Positions 16,893-25,735 of a stretch of DNA of 64,000 nt are shown piece after piece. The notes beneath the pieces are model-generated. The model had not been told where the DNA came from. It saw only the letters and a list, made by a program, of their open reading frames with translations, and searched no databases. Position numbers and translations under genes: made by a program. Source of the stretch: JAHJKV01 sp963678135 (GTDB lineage Bacteria; Desulfobacterota; Desulfovibrionia; Desulfovibrionales; Desulfovibrionaceae); assembly GCA_963678135.1 (NCBI GenBank), contig OY782667.1:930001-994000 (forward strand). Direction: 5' to 3'. Position 1 is the stretch's first letter. Each line of letters opens with the position of its first letter.

Positions 16893-17555
16893 ATGGAAAT
16901 TCCTGTTGTACGAAATGTGCTGGAGGCCAATGATCGCATTGCCGAAGAGTTAAGGAACCTGTTTAATGAAAAAAATATTTTATGCCTGAACCTCATGAGT
17001 TCTCCGGGAGCTGGAAAAACATCTCTTTTGGAAAAAACTCTTTCAGCCTTGCGTGATGAATTTAAGATGGCTGTTGTTGAGGGTGATTTGCAAACCGATA
17101 ATGACGCCAAACGTGTGGCTGCAACCGGAGCACAAGCTGTGCAAATTAATACTGAAGGCGGTTGCCACCTTGATTCTTCACAGGTTCAGGACGCCATTAA
17201 ATCTCTCAATCTTGAGAATATTGATATTTTATTTGTGGAAAATGTGGGCAACCTTGTCTGTCCTGCTGAATTTTCTGTTGGCGAAGATCATAAAGTGACC
17301 TTGCTTTCTGTCACCGAGGGCGACGATAAACCTGAAAAATATCCTCTTATGTTCCATATTTCTTCAGCCATGGTCTTAAATAAAATAGACCTTTTGCCTT
17401 ATGTGGATTTTGATTTAGATCAAGCAAAAGAACACGCAACCCGGCTGAATAAGGACATCAAGGTTTTTCCTCTTTCTTGCCGAAATGGTGAAAATCTGGA
17501 TGCGTGGTATAACTGGCTACGAGAGAAACGAGCTGAAAAGAAAAGCGGTAAATAG
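16893..17555 (+). CDS. hypB: Hydrogenase nickel-incorporation GTPase HypB
   Basis: SIMIBI-class GTPase for nickel insertion into [NiFe] hydrogenase. It has a P-loop SSPGAGKTSL, switch region VEGDLQTDNDA, the metal-site Cys-His in NTEGGCHLD, and the base motif NKIDLL. 220 aa; it lacks the His-rich nickel-storage N-terminus found in some relatives. Second gene of hypAB. It converges with the phage terS, and only a 52-bp spacer separates the chromosome from phage block 1. Confidence 0.96.
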   Translation: MEIPVVRNVLEANDRIAEELRNLFNEKNILCLNLMSSPGAGKTSLLEKTLSALRDEFKMAVVEGDLQTDNDAKRVAATGAQAVQINTEGGCHLDSSQVQDAIKSLNLENIDILFVENVGNLVCPAEFSVGEDHKVTLLSVTEGDDKPEKYPLMFHISSAMVLNKIDLLPYVDFDLDQAKEHATRLNKDIKVFPLSCRNGENLDAWYNWLREKRAEKKSGK

Positions 17556-17607
17556 CTGTAAATAAAAGCATATTCTTTGTATTGTTACAATATACAGGCT
17601 TTTTGGG

Positions 17608-18066
17608 CTATGTTTTTTCGCTACTGTCATCCCTGTTTTTGCCTTCATGATTTTCTTGCGGGGATTGAGCCTCGGCCGTGAAATTGAGCTTAAAAACCAC
17701 ATTATCCGTGGCTGCTTTTGCTGCTTGAGAAGTTTCTCCATAGCGTTCAGGAAAACGGTTTTTCAGCAAAAACATCAGCAGCTGATCTGAATATTTGCGA
17801 ACTGTACCGCATTCTTTCCCTTGATAATAATAGGTTTCTTCTACTCCGCTAATCGCTCTTCTAACAGCTTCAGCCTCAATGCGATCCTCCACAGCAGCGA
17901 TAGCTTCATCCCACTTGTCTGCAAATTGTTGCTCGTTTTTGCGGACTTGGTAGAGACGGCTGCGTGATATTTTTGCAATTTCAGCTGATTCCGACACATT
18001 ACCCGTGGCTCGCAAAGTTGCCAAAAATATTTTTTTGCGTTCTTTGCTCAAACTGGCTTGCGACAT
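17608..18066 (-). CDS. Phage terminase small subunit
   Basis: 152 aa DNA-recognition subunit of the packaging motor. An N-terminal helix-turn-helix (GNVSESAEIAKISRSRLYQVRK) is followed by a linker and the motif LLMFLLKNRFPERYGE, both usual in small terminases of podoviruses and siphoviruses. It is the last gene of phage block 1, 1 bp from the coiled-coil gene before it. Here it is downstream of the portal, unlike the common terS-terL-portal order. Confidence 0.85.
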   Translation of the reverse strand: MSQASLSKERKKIFLATLRATGNVSESAEIAKISRSRLYQVRKNEQQFADKWDEAIAAVEDRIEAEAVRRAISGVEETYYYQGKECGTVRKYSDQLLMFLLKNRFPERYGETSQAAKAATDNVVFKLNFTAEAQSPQENHEGKNRDDSSEKT

Positions 18067-18067
18067 A

Positions 18068-18349
18068 TTAACGTCTCCTCAAAGTCTTGAGTTCCTCTTT
18101 AATTTCCAAAAGCAAAGCGCGAAGCCCAAGAACCCGTTCTTCAATTCGTTCTACTTTGATAAAGGTATCTCGCATTTCTTCAACGCGCTGCTCAACCTTA
18201 TTGAGTTTCTCCTCAGCGAGTCCAACCCGAGTGTTTAAGCCTAGCACAAGACTGATGGCCACAGCCAAACTGCTTATCATAGCCATGAGCATACTGATGT
18301 TGAGGCGTTTATCCATGCGCCAGCTATTTGTTTCTAAGGTTTTATTCAT
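18068..18349 (-). CDS. Small membrane/coiled-coil phage protein (possible spanin-like lysis accessory)
   Basis: 93 aa: one membrane helix (about residues 18-38, ISMLMAMISSLAVAISLVLGL) followed by a heptad-rich coiled coil (EEKLNKVEQRVEEMRDTF). It overlaps the holin gene by 4 bp. The topology matches inner-membrane spanins or similar phage accessory proteins, but no family is recognised. The lysis role is inferred from position. Confidence 0.7.
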   Translation of the reverse strand: MNKTLETNSWRMDKRLNISMLMAMISSLAVAISLVLGLNTRVGLAEEKLNKVEQRVEEMRDTFIKVERIEERVLGLRALLLEIKEELKTLRRR

Positions 18350-18765
18350 GCCTCTTCTCCTTTTTGGCTAAGAAAGGCCTTGCGAAGGCCATGGACAGTT
18401 CCCGGTAGGTAGTCTCCCAGCTTTTTTACGCCAAGAACAGCTGCAACAATCCAAAACGTTATTTTTAAGAACCATTCAGGAAGTGCTTCCCAAGCCTTGA
18501 GGACTTGGGCTGCTTGTTCCGGCGCAAAACCTGACCAAATGAAAAAAGCGAGCCAAGAATAAAACAGCAGGTCATCCTTCCAACCGGAATTTTCCAACTG
18601 CTTCATTTCCCAAGCTTGGTTAAATTCTTGGCTTGAGCTCGCAAGGCGTATTTTATTTTCCAGCACGGCTTTTTTTATTTCTTGACGTCCTTTGAAATGT
18701 TCACAGACTCCTTCCAAAAGTGTGGTCAGTAAGCCGGACACGGTTCCAATAATAGATATAGACAT
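18346..18765 (-). CDS. Holin of the 3-TM (GTA/phage) type
   Basis: 139 aa. The N-terminal amphipathic region is followed by hydrophobic segments LLFYSWLAFFIWSGF and WFLKITFWIVAAVLGVKKL. The motif KDDLLFYSW...KITFWIVAAVLG recalls the Holin_3TMs family of phages and gene transfer agents. It would make inner-membrane lesions that release the lysin. It lies 28 bp after the portal gene. Confidence 0.75.
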   Translation of the reverse strand: MSISIIGTVSGLLTTLLEGVCEHFKGRQEIKKAVLENKIRLASSSQEFNQAWEMKQLENSGWKDDLLFYSWLAFFIWSGFAPEQAAQVLKAWEALPEWFLKITFWIVAAVLGVKKLGDYLPGTVHGLRKAFLSQKGEEA

Positions 18766-18793
18766 GTTTATTCCCCTTCTTTTTTCTTCAATT

Positions 18794-20341
18794 TTATTCT
18801 GTAATCGCTAGGCTGCTTTTTGCTCTGTTTTCCCGAAGCAGGGCAACTTCTTCTGCCGGACGCAGATAATCCTTTGGCGTGCCAAAGAGTTCTCCGGCAT
18901 GGCGAGCAATGCGATCAGTTTCAAAATTATCCATCATCTTATAGGGATCACCCTGCATGATAAATGGACTGAGATATTGCACTGCTTGCGCTAAAGCCTG
19001 TGATTCATATTGTTTTTGTGCTCTGGCAATGGGTGACAGATATTCTATATCAAGTTCTGAGGCATGAAGCCCTGTGGGCAGCTGAGGTAATGCACCGGAT
19101 CGTAGCATGATCCGAAAGACCCTATGAATAAGCGGACCTAAAAATTCCGTTTGCATTCGCCCAAGCACAGGGCCAAGGACACGCATTTTTTCGCTTTGGC
19201 GGATAATGGCTTCTGTTGCTGTTATATGCGGTGTTTTTTCAGGCTGTAATTGGTCTGTCATAAAAATACGCCTGATGGATTCTCGCCGGCCTTCCATCAT
19301 GGTTTCAGTGGCGCGTAAATCCACGGTAACAGGTAAGGCTTCAATCCTGTCATGGCTTCCGGCACGGTAATACGAAAGCCCTCCAGGGCCGGAGTGAATG
19401 GCTCCCAAAAATCCATCATCAGGTACCATGAGCGGTGGATCACTCATTTTTTCTGCTGCCATGAGTGCGGTACGGCTCATGGCATTGAGTACCCGGACAT
19501 CAGACAGAGCAGTCAAGCCAGGACCACGCCCATAGATTTCGCCTGCTGCTTTTGCCCAGCGCGGAACCATATATGGCATTTCCAAGTAGCCTGATTCTTC
19601 TAAAAGGTGCTTTTCCTTGATTTCCATGTACAGACAAGCCCAAGGAAAATCCTTGCAGGTAAAACCCAAGGGGTCGCGATCAGTACGCGGAAAAACCGCA
19701 TGGAGTATCTCTATTTTTTCTTCAGGTGCATTTTTGGCCAGCTCTTGTGTCTTTTTAGAGCAATCTTCAGCCCATTCTTGCATGGCTTGCCGTGCGGTAA
19801 TTTCGTAGCGCCTGAGCACAGTATCCACCATACCTCTGTTGTTTTCACTCACAAAAACTTCACCCAAAGGGCGAGTGGAAAAACGCACCACGCTATCAAC
19901 ATCAGCTTCAACATACATGACCGCAGTACCCAAAAGAGCCATGTCAAGATACAGTTCATGCACATAGGTTTGAAAGCCGGTGTCTTCATCATTAAAGAGG
20001 CGGATGATGCGTGTACGAGCCTCTTGCAGATAGTCTCGAACTTCGCGTGTATCTCCGAGTTTTTTATCTTTGGCTCGGATATTAAACCAAGGCAAAGCCG
20101 GATTGCTTAAAAGCCCTCCCAGACTGGAAGCTAAAATTTCTAAGGCATGTTGGGGAGTGGAATCAAAAATATGCTCATCACCTGCCCCAAACATTGAAGA
20201 ACCTCTAATAAAAGAATTTTTACGAGGCATAATATGAGTGGCAATGCTTTCCCAGGCTATTTCCCATGGCCTTCTGCTTTCCTGTAAATCACTGAGTCGT
20301 TTATCTGCCCATTCTATAAGTTCTTGTTTCCTGTTATACAT
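18794..20341 (-). CDS. Podovirus head-tail connector (portal) protein, T7-like
   Basis: 515 aa portal that forms the dodecameric DNA gate of the capsid. The N-terminus (ELIEWADKRLSDLQESRRPWEIAWESIATHIMPR) and the motif FDSTPQHALEILASSLGG are characteristic of the T7-type head-tail connector family. The Met at 20341 is chosen because it has a GGGAGAATAAA site and because the upstream part of the frame overlaps the preceding gene. It starts just past the stop of the 102-aa gene, which suggests coupling. Confidence 0.92.
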   Translation of the reverse strand: MYNRKQELIEWADKRLSDLQESRRPWEIAWESIATHIMPRKNSFIRGSSMFGAGDEHIFDSTPQHALEILASSLGGLLSNPALPWFNIRAKDKKLGDTREVRDYLQEARTRIIRLFNDEDTGFQTYVHELYLDMALLGTAVMYVEADVDSVVRFSTRPLGEVFVSENNRGMVDTVLRRYEITARQAMQEWAEDCSKKTQELAKNAPEEKIEILHAVFPRTDRDPLGFTCKDFPWACLYMEIKEKHLLEESGYLEMPYMVPRWAKAAGEIYGRGPGLTALSDVRVLNAMSRTALMAAEKMSDPPLMVPDDGFLGAIHSGPGGLSYYRAGSHDRIEALPVTVDLRATETMMEGRRESIRRIFMTDQLQPEKTPHITATEAIIRQSEKMRVLGPVLGRMQTEFLGPLIHRVFRIMLRSGALPQLPTGLHASELDIEYLSPIARAQKQYESQALAQAVQYLSPFIMQGDPYKMMDNFETDRIARHAGELFGTPKDYLRPAEEVALLRENRAKSSLAITE

Positions 20342-20342
20342 T

Positions 20343-20651
20343 TTATTCTCCCAGAGTTTTTTTAAGTTCCGAATGCTGAATATCGGCATCTCCAAGCAGA
20401 CCGCTAGCACTGGTTGCTATGCTTGGATTTTGTTGTGCATTTTTTTTGCGCTGTAATTCAGCAAGCTGTGCACTATCTGCCTTACGTTCCAAAATGCGTT
20501 TTTTTCGTTCTTCGGCTTGCTTTTTTTCTGCTGCTTCTCGTTCAGAAGCGCGTTTTCGTGCTGCCTTAGCTTGCTTTTCTTGGTTGTAAATATTTGAAGC
20601 CACCCCTGTTATACCTGCCACGGCTGAAATAATTGCTGCTGCTCCGCCCAT
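20343..20651 (-). CDS. Small phage protein with hydrophobic N-terminus and basic coiled coil
   Basis: 102 aa. A Gly/Ala-rich hydrophobic N-terminus (GGAAAIISAVAGITGVASNI) is followed by a K/E/A-rich helix (about residues 25-75). The pattern resembles the 166-aa internal virion-like protein in block 3. An excellent AGGAGG site precedes the ATG. It is the first gene after the promoter-like element at 20808-20872 and directly ahead of the portal. Exact role unknown. Confidence 0.7.
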   Translation of the reverse strand: MGGAAAIISAVAGITGVASNIYNQEKQAKAARKRASEREAAEKKQAEERKKRILERKADSAQLAELQRKKNAQQNPSIATSASGLLGDADIQHSELKKTLGE

Positions 20652-20807
20652 ACGACATTTCCTCCTGAGTCTTGCTGCTTAAAGCACAGTTGCTCCAAGC
20701 ATGATTAGCTAAAACATAAGTGAGCTCATGAAACATAAGTAAGTCCAAAGCATGATTCACAACATGTTTTTTGTTTGTGAGGGAGTATACCCCCGGTTTT
20801 TGGCTCA

Positions 20808-20872
20808 GGATAAAAATACCCCATGATTGGAATATAAAAGCATAAGAATTTCCCTATTGACAGGGTTTTTGG
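20808..20872 (-). promoter_or_regulatory. Phage-block element, copy 1 (T7-promoter-like core)
   Basis: One of five 65-bp elements with equal spacing. Read on the minus strand it holds the invariant core CCTGTCAATAGGGAAAT and, downstream, GGGGTATTTTTATCC. A second GGGGG(T)A box follows about 20 bp further on. The core resembles the -9 to +6 part of T7-family promoters (CTCACTATAGGGAGA). It lies about 160-200 nt upstream of the portal-operon start at 20651. Promoter function is inferred. The 323-bp gap 20652-20974 holds this element and the plus-strand promoter. Confidence 0.7.
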
Positions 20873-20879
20873 CAGAGGC

Positions 20880-20908
20880 TTGACAGCTTGAGGCAGGCAA
20901 TCTATTTT
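20880..20908 (+). promoter_or_regulatory. Sigma-70-type promoter toward the 94-aa gene
   Basis: TTGACA (20880-20885), 17-nt spacer, TATTTT (20903-20908), pointing into the only plus-strand gene of phage block 1. It starts immediately beside the phage element, so transcription would be divergent from the portal operon. Confidence 0.6.
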
Positions 20909-20974
20909 TTCTTTCCGTATGGAGTTGCGGAAAATTTTGCAAAATTTTGTGCACAGTACTGAAGGGAACACAGT

Positions 20975-21259
20975 ATGTCTGATTTAACGGATTTAATCGT
21001 TGCCGGTCCAGCCGGAGCAACACAAGCTGCGCCTGCAGGCAGTTTTCAGGCAGGGCCGTCTGCTGAGGGAGCGGAAACGATTCAAGAAAGCAGTGGTGGA
21101 AATGATATTTCTACTGTTTTTCTTAAGGAATTGGCAAGGCTTTCAAACATACACCAAAGTGGCTCTGCATGGCTCACGGACATTACAGAACACCTTGCCT
21201 TACGAGCTGAAAGCTGTGTAGAACTTGATATTGGTCATGTAATCAACACCAACGGCTAG
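20975..21259 (+). CDS. Small plus-strand protein inside phage block 1, unknown
   Basis: 94 aa, not recognised. An Ala/Gly/Pro-rich disordered N-terminal half (to about residue 40) is followed by a helical, foldable half (TVFLKELARLSNIHQSG...). An AAGGG site lies 9 nt before the ATG, and a well-formed sigma-70 promoter is upstream. It is the only gene on this strand between portal and terL modules, the place where a phage regulator could sit, but no DNA-binding motif is visible. About 250 bp of AT-rich sequence with no recognised feature follows. Confidence 0.55.
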   Translation: MSDLTDLIVAGPAGATQAAPAGSFQAGPSAEGAETIQESSGGNDISTVFLKELARLSNIHQSGSAWLTDITEHLALRAESCVELDIGHVINTNG

Positions 21260-21508
21260 CACACAAAAGATACTGATTTTTTGCATAGAGATTGCCGTTT
21301 GATTTACAATATTTTTGTTTTTTTAAGGTGCGTATCTTGTTTTGAAGGCCTATATATTTGCCCGTAGAGCCTCAAAAAGTCGAAAGCAAGTATGCGATAT
21401 TTTGTTTCATAAAACTGAAAATTCAAAAATATAAATAATATTGAATTGTTCGCCATTGAGACAAAAAAGTGAAGCAAGATTCATGCGAATTTGCCTTTGC
21501 TGTATTCC

Positions 21509-21868
21509 TTATTCCTGCACTTCCAACAGAGCTGTTTGTACAATGGCGTGTTTGCTAAAGCCCATGAGCCGAGTGAACTTAGGCCAGCGTGGGTCTATTG
21601 CTCCTGTTTCTTGCCGTATAGCCACAATCCTTTGTTTTCCTTTTTTTTGAGCATAATAGCGTAGCCATTTGCTATCTTCTTGCAAACAGCGACAAATTTT
21701 TGGACTCCAACGAGTGAGTTCTAAATGCACTTCAAAAAAATCAGGATGCTCGGCCAAGGCAGCTGTGCCATACACAGCACTTTGATTGTGCAAAGTATAA
21801 AAGCAATAGTGTGCTTTGGGGAAATGGGAAAATTCTTTGGGTTGCTTTTGAATTTTTTGAATGCCCAT
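21509..21868 (-). CDS. Phage protein, possibly T7 gp13-like / GNAT-like
   Basis: 119 aa after terL in the same transcription unit (30 bp gap). The end PRWPKFTRLMGFSKH resembles the C-terminal strand-turn of the small acetyltransferase-like gp13 (DUF2833-type) proteins that accompany T7-like virion genes. The similarity is weak by eye, so the call is tentative. No membrane segment or signal peptide. Confidence 0.55.
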   Translation of the reverse strand: MGIQKIQKQPKEFSHFPKAHYCFYTLHNQSAVYGTAALAEHPDFFEVHLELTRWSPKICRCLQEDSKWLRYYAQKKGKQRIVAIRQETGAIDPRWPKFTRLMGFSKHAIVQTALLEVQE

Positions 21869-21898
21869 ATATATGCTCCTCTGTTTTATGCCGATGTT

Positions 21899-23362
21899 TT
21901 ATGCCGATCTTGGCGTAGCAAATGGGTTAAAATTATTTTCTGTACGTTTGGGCAAATTTTTTGTTTCTTTTGAGCTAATAACCTGTCTCCCCTCTCCGGC
22001 TCCGATCATGAGATATTGGGCTGCATCACAAACATGGGAATAACGATTTTTATCAGGCTGATCCTTATATCGTTCTTCCCCCAGAATTTGGACGCGACGG
22101 TAACAATATGCTCCGGCCATGCCTTTGATAAGTGTTTTGCACTTTGGGGAAAGAATAAGCCCTGCTTTGCCGTCAACAAGCCGTGAAAGAGGCAGGGCAA
22201 CAGCTTCACGGCGCAGCAAAGGATCATTGCTTGGAGCTGGTTTTACTTTTAAGCCGATTGCCCTCAAAATATCAAAAGGAGTGCGCTCATCTACTTGTGA
22301 GCGTTGCATCCCAGCTGGATCTCCAAAAAAATATAATTCACAACCATGAAAATCTTCTGTGCATTTTGCGGAAAGAAGTTCGGCAAAGCGTACCATGCCC
22401 ATGTCTTCGCTGACCAGTTCATCCAGCCATTGCCAACGACCACTCATCAATTTTTGCCCAAACACAGCTGCCGGAGTCAGCCCAAAATCTATACCCACAT
22501 ATACCGGGCGTTCTTTGATAACTGTGAGTTCATTTTGAGCAACATGCACTGTGGAGTGAAACTCAGGGTAAATTGGCTTGCCATCCTGTACAAAGCCATA
22601 CTTTGCACAATAATACACACGAATATGATCGTGATTTTTCCCTCCAAGACGTTTTTGGTAATAATCAGGGGGGAGATGTTCAAGATTTTCTGCCTGTGGA
22701 TTAGGGCAAAATGCAGTGCCGTGCTCGCCAGAGAGTTCTAATAGTCCTCCGGGTTGGCGAAAAAATTGCCATCCTTGAGGACGGCTTTCTTCAGCCAAAT
22801 GATACCACCAATGGTCTGTATCCGGTGGGTTGGTATCCATGATAACTCCGGCCCAAGTGCAGCCTCCGTCTTTTTGTGCTGGGTAGCGTTCTACCCGATC
22901 ACCCATAGCATCTACAATACTTTTAGGCATTTCACGCGCTTCATTAAACCATGCGCCGGTAAGTTCCAAGGAAAGGAGCTTTTTAATGTCTCCCGGGCGA
23001 TCCAAGGAACGAAAAAGAATTTCAATGTCTAAGTCATCATGCCGAATGGTATGGCTCATATGACTACGGCTAAAAGAACCAAATATTCCTTCCGAAAACC
23101 AATCAAGCCATGTTTTAAGCGTGGTATCTTGCAATTCACGGTAGGAATTTCTCACAATAGCCCAGCGTGAATGACGTTTACCGTCCGCTCCTTTGCACTG
23201 TCTTTTGGCTCTGCCTATTATTTCCATGCACATGGCCGTGGATTTACCTGAGCCTACAGGCCCCATTACCCCTCTGTAAAAAGCATTTGAGGCATGAAAC
23301 TTAGCCAAAATAGCTGAGGCTGAATAGCTGATAACAGATGTCTTGCTCATGCCAAAGAACAT
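21899..23362 (-). CDS. Phage terminase large subunit
   Basis: About 487 aa packaging ATPase-nuclease. Walker A is GPVGSGKST (about residues 34-42). The Walker B-like acidic motif is AWFNEAREM. The RNase H-fold nuclease acids appear in YVGIDFGLTPAA, FFGDPAG and HVCDAAQYL. The start is either the Met at 23362 (after CAGGGTGT) or the one at 23350; the frame further upstream is translated promoter-element DNA. The gene is driven by its own copy of the 65-bp element, about 60 nt away. Confidence 0.9.
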   Translation of the reverse strand: MFFGMSKTSVISYSASAILAKFHASNAFYRGVMGPVGSGKSTAMCMEIIGRAKRQCKGADGKRHSRWAIVRNSYRELQDTTLKTWLDWFSEGIFGSFSRSHMSHTIRHDDLDIEILFRSLDRPGDIKKLLSLELTGAWFNEAREMPKSIVDAMGDRVERYPAQKDGGCTWAGVIMDTNPPDTDHWWYHLAEESRPQGWQFFRQPGGLLELSGEHGTAFCPNPQAENLEHLPPDYYQKRLGGKNHDHIRVYYCAKYGFVQDGKPIYPEFHSTVHVAQNELTVIKERPVYVGIDFGLTPAAVFGQKLMSGRWQWLDELVSEDMGMVRFAELLSAKCTEDFHGCELYFFGDPAGMQRSQVDERTPFDILRAIGLKVKPAPSNDPLLRREAVALPLSRLVDGKAGLILSPKCKTLIKGMAGAYCYRRVQILGEERYKDQPDKNRYSHVCDAAQYLMIGAGEGRQVISSKETKNLPKRTENNFNPFATPRSA

Positions 23363-23381
23363 ACACCCTGTTTTGCGCTTA

Positions 23382-23446
23382 GGATAAAAATCCCCCGTGA
23401 TTGGAATATAAAAGCATAACAATTTCCCTATTGACAGGCTTTTTGG
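23382..23446 (-). promoter_or_regulatory. Phage-block element, copy 2 (upstream of terL)
   Basis: The same 65-bp element as at 20808. The minus-strand core CCTGTCAATAGGGAAAT is fully conserved while flanking positions vary (GCC for CCC before the core, GGGGGATTTTTATCC after it). It lies about 20 bp upstream of the terL start candidates. The nearest chromosomal sequence beyond it is repeat DNA. Confidence 0.7.
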
Positions 23447-23653
23447 GGAAGGCTTGCTTAAGCGTGAGATGGAGGGGGAAAAAGGGAAGAGAGGGGAGGG
23501 GTAATCTTCCCTTTTTTAGGTGTTCTGAAAAGTAGAAGCCTCAAACACTGTGTTCATCCTCGCTCTTGGGGGGAACCCCCCTCACCTCCGTCATTGAAAC
23601 GAGTAGTCGCAAAAAACCAGCGCTTTGCACAGTGTGGAACTCTCTCCCCCTCC

Positions 23654-23946
23654 CATCATTCTGCGCGAAGTCGTGAAAGTTTGTGTTTTTCACAGCATGG
23701 CAGTTCCCCTTCCGTCATTCTGCGCGAAGTCGCAGAATCCAGCAGAGCAGGACTATGAGAGCTTGACGTAGTAAGGGAAGAAAGTAAGGAAGAAGAGGAA
23801 GAAAAGAAGAAGAAGTGAAGACAGAAAACTGGATCCTGCGACTACGCGCAGGATTACGGCAGGGGAGCGCAGGATGACGGCAGGGGGGAGTACTGCCACA
23901 CGGTGTACAGCACGAGCTTTCGCGACTTACGCTCAGGATAACAGAG
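23654..23946. repeat. Dispersed palindromic repeat, copy B (compound)
   Basis: A compound cluster: a short unit (23654-23705), a full long unit in the orientation opposite to copy A (23714-23862), and a further arm near 23920-23946. About 75 bp at 23650-23725 is identical or nearly so to 45485-45560. Beyond it (23950-24045) is a second small repeat type built on TTCGACAGGCTCAACCA. Together these fill the 740-bp gap 23363-24104, in which I see no credible gene. Confidence 0.85.
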
Positions 23947-24050
23947 GGGCAAAGCTCGTTGGTTTCGACAGGCTCAACCAACTCTAAAAGGCAAAAGGCT
24001 CAACTAACTCTAAAATGCAAAACTCGTTAGCTGAGCCTGCCGAAGCTAGA

Positions 24051-24084
24051 AAAAAAGGCGACAGGGTATGCCGTGTCGCCTTTT
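24051..24084 (-). terminator. Intrinsic terminator of the hsp20 gene
   Basis: GGCGACA / TGTCGCC stem with a 10-nt loop. On the minus strand it ends in a T-run (GCCTTTTTTT), about 20 bp after the hsp20 stop. Confidence 0.8.
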
Positions 24085-24104
24085 GTAGGTAGATTTGAAA
24101 AAAG

Positions 24105-24596
24105 CTATTTTTTTGTAGCACCTTTGCTATCAATCGCCTGAGCTGTTTGAATCTCAATTTTCCTTGCCTTGAACTTCTCCGGCTTAGGCAATAAAACCGT
24201 TAACACGCCTTTATCAAAAGACGCTGATACCTCTCCTTCAGCCACGCTCAAAGGTAGCCGAAAGCCTCGCGTGAACGAGCCATAGCTACGCTCAGAACGA
24301 TGATACTTATTCTCTTTTGTATTACCCTCGAATTTTTTTTCGCCCTTGATGGTCAATAGGCCATCTTCCAAGGTTATCTCAACATCGGAGGGGTCAACGC
24401 CCGGAAGTTCGGCAATCAGCATCACATGCTCATCATTTTCCGTGATTTCAACCGCGGGAAAGAGCCCTTCGTGCCTACGGGTATCCAGACCATCGAGCGA
24501 ATCACGCCACAGCTCTTCAACAATACTGGCAAAATCAAAAGGACCATGATGAACAAAGCCAGCGAGATTTTTGGCTGGTGAATACTTGCTAAGCAT
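24105..24596 (-). CDS. Small heat-shock protein (Hsp20/alpha-crystallin)
   Basis: 163 aa ATP-independent holdase chaperone. The alpha-crystallin domain spans about residues 45-145, with the signature AELPGVDPSDVEITLEDGLLTIKGEK and the conserved end FDKGVLTVLLPK. A strong CAGGAGG site precedes the ATG. It has its own promoter and terminator, so it is monocistronic. It is the first chromosomal gene after phage block 1. Confidence 0.94.
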   Translation of the reverse strand: MLSKYSPAKNLAGFVHHGPFDFASIVEELWRDSLDGLDTRRHEGLFPAVEITENDEHVMLIAELPGVDPSDVEITLEDGLLTIKGEKKFEGNTKENKYHRSERSYGSFTRGFRLPLSVAEGEVSASFDKGVLTVLLPKPEKFKARKIEIQTAQAIDSKGATKK

Positions 24597-24651
24597 ATCA
24601 ATACCTCCTGATATATTAAGTGTTTGAGATGTAAAACTTGCTCACGACATA

Positions 24652-24679
24652 TAAATAAAACAGCCGAAAACCTTGTCAA
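24652..24679 (-). promoter_or_regulatory. Sigma-70-type promoter of hsp20
   Basis: On the minus strand TTGACA (24674-24679), 16-nt spacer, TATTTA (24652-24657), about 55 nt upstream of the start codon. No CIRCE inverted repeat was seen. Confidence 0.6.
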
Positions 24680-24829
24680 TATCTTTGTATGATTTTTTTT
24701 GCGAAAAATTGAGGGGGGGACGCGCTATGCCCTGCTCAGGGTACTTGCTCTTCAATTCCCCTCCGCCGGAGGGGTCAGGCTGTTGACAAAGTTCTTGCCT
24801 CCTAGTGAAGATTCTTTTATATTATTTTC

Positions 24830-25735
24830 ATGTTAAAAAAGCCTAAACAAAAACAAACTACTATTGAATTGGTGACAATAGAAGAATGAGTCCCTAAAAA
24901 TCATCTTCTTCGGAAGATAAATAAATTTATAGACTTTTCTTTTATTTGTGAAAAAACAAAACATCTTTACTGTGACAATAATGAACGTCCAGCAATTTGA
25001 GTAAACTGTTCTTTTTAAGATGCTTTTTATTGGTTATATATTTGGCATTAGAAGTGAAAGGCAGCTTGTAAAAGGAATACAAGTTAATATGGCGTATCGC
25101 TGGTTTCTTGGTTTTGGAATAAAGGATAAAATACCTGATTCATCTACGATTAGTCAGAATAGAAGAAGACGTTTTAACGGCACTACAATAGCTCAGGATA
25201 TTTTTGATAACATTGTTTTGCAGGCTATGAAGCTGAAAATGATTGAGGGTAGAACACTTTATACAGAATCAACACATTTGAAAGCAAATGCCAATAAACA
25301 TAAATTTGCGAGTAAAATAGTGCAAAAAACCACCAGAACATACTTGATCGAGCTTGATGAAGCTGTGGAGGAAGACCGAAGAAATCACGGCAAAAAGCCC
25401 TTAACGCCACAACCGGCTTCAACTCCTGTCAAAAGAATCAAGGAAAGTACGACCGATCCGGAATGTGGATTTATGTATAGAGAAGGCAAACTCAAAGGAT
25501 TTTTCTATCTCGACCACCGAACCGTAGACAATAAATTTAATTTAATAACAGATAGTTACGTCACTTCGGGTGCAATAAACGATCACGCTCCTTATCTTGA
25601 ACGGCTGGACAGACAAATTGAGCGATTTGCGTTTGAGGTAAAGGAGGTCGGGCTTGATGCAGGATACTATACCGCGCATATTTGCAAAGGCTTGCAAGAT
25701 CGAGAAATTTTTGGCGCGATGAGCCATTGCAGGGC
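24830..25735 (+). pseudogene. Degenerate IS1182-family transposase, C-terminus lost
   Basis: The original ATG is near 24830 (MLKKPKQKQ). A TGA interrupts at 24887, another stop and a 1-nt frame change lie near 25000, and the frame then reads TVLFKMLFIGYIFGIRSERQL onward. The IS1182 hallmarks YTESTHLKANANK and GLDAGYYT are present. Similarity stops near 25730, so the C-terminal third is missing and the remaining codons to 25823 are antisense to another gene. It cannot be active. No terminal inverted repeats were found by eye. Confidence 0.85.

Noticed and set aside
20808..20872. Reading the five-copy element as an ordinary sigma-70 promoter
   Set aside because: The TTGACA in it is on the strand away from the phage genes, and no -10 hexamer at 16-18 nt is conserved. 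On the gene-facing strand no -35/-10 pair with normal spacing is kept in all copies.
23363..23422. Extended N-terminus of the large terminase
   Set aside because: These codons lie in the promoter-like element that recurs upstream of other genes, so they are not protein sequence.
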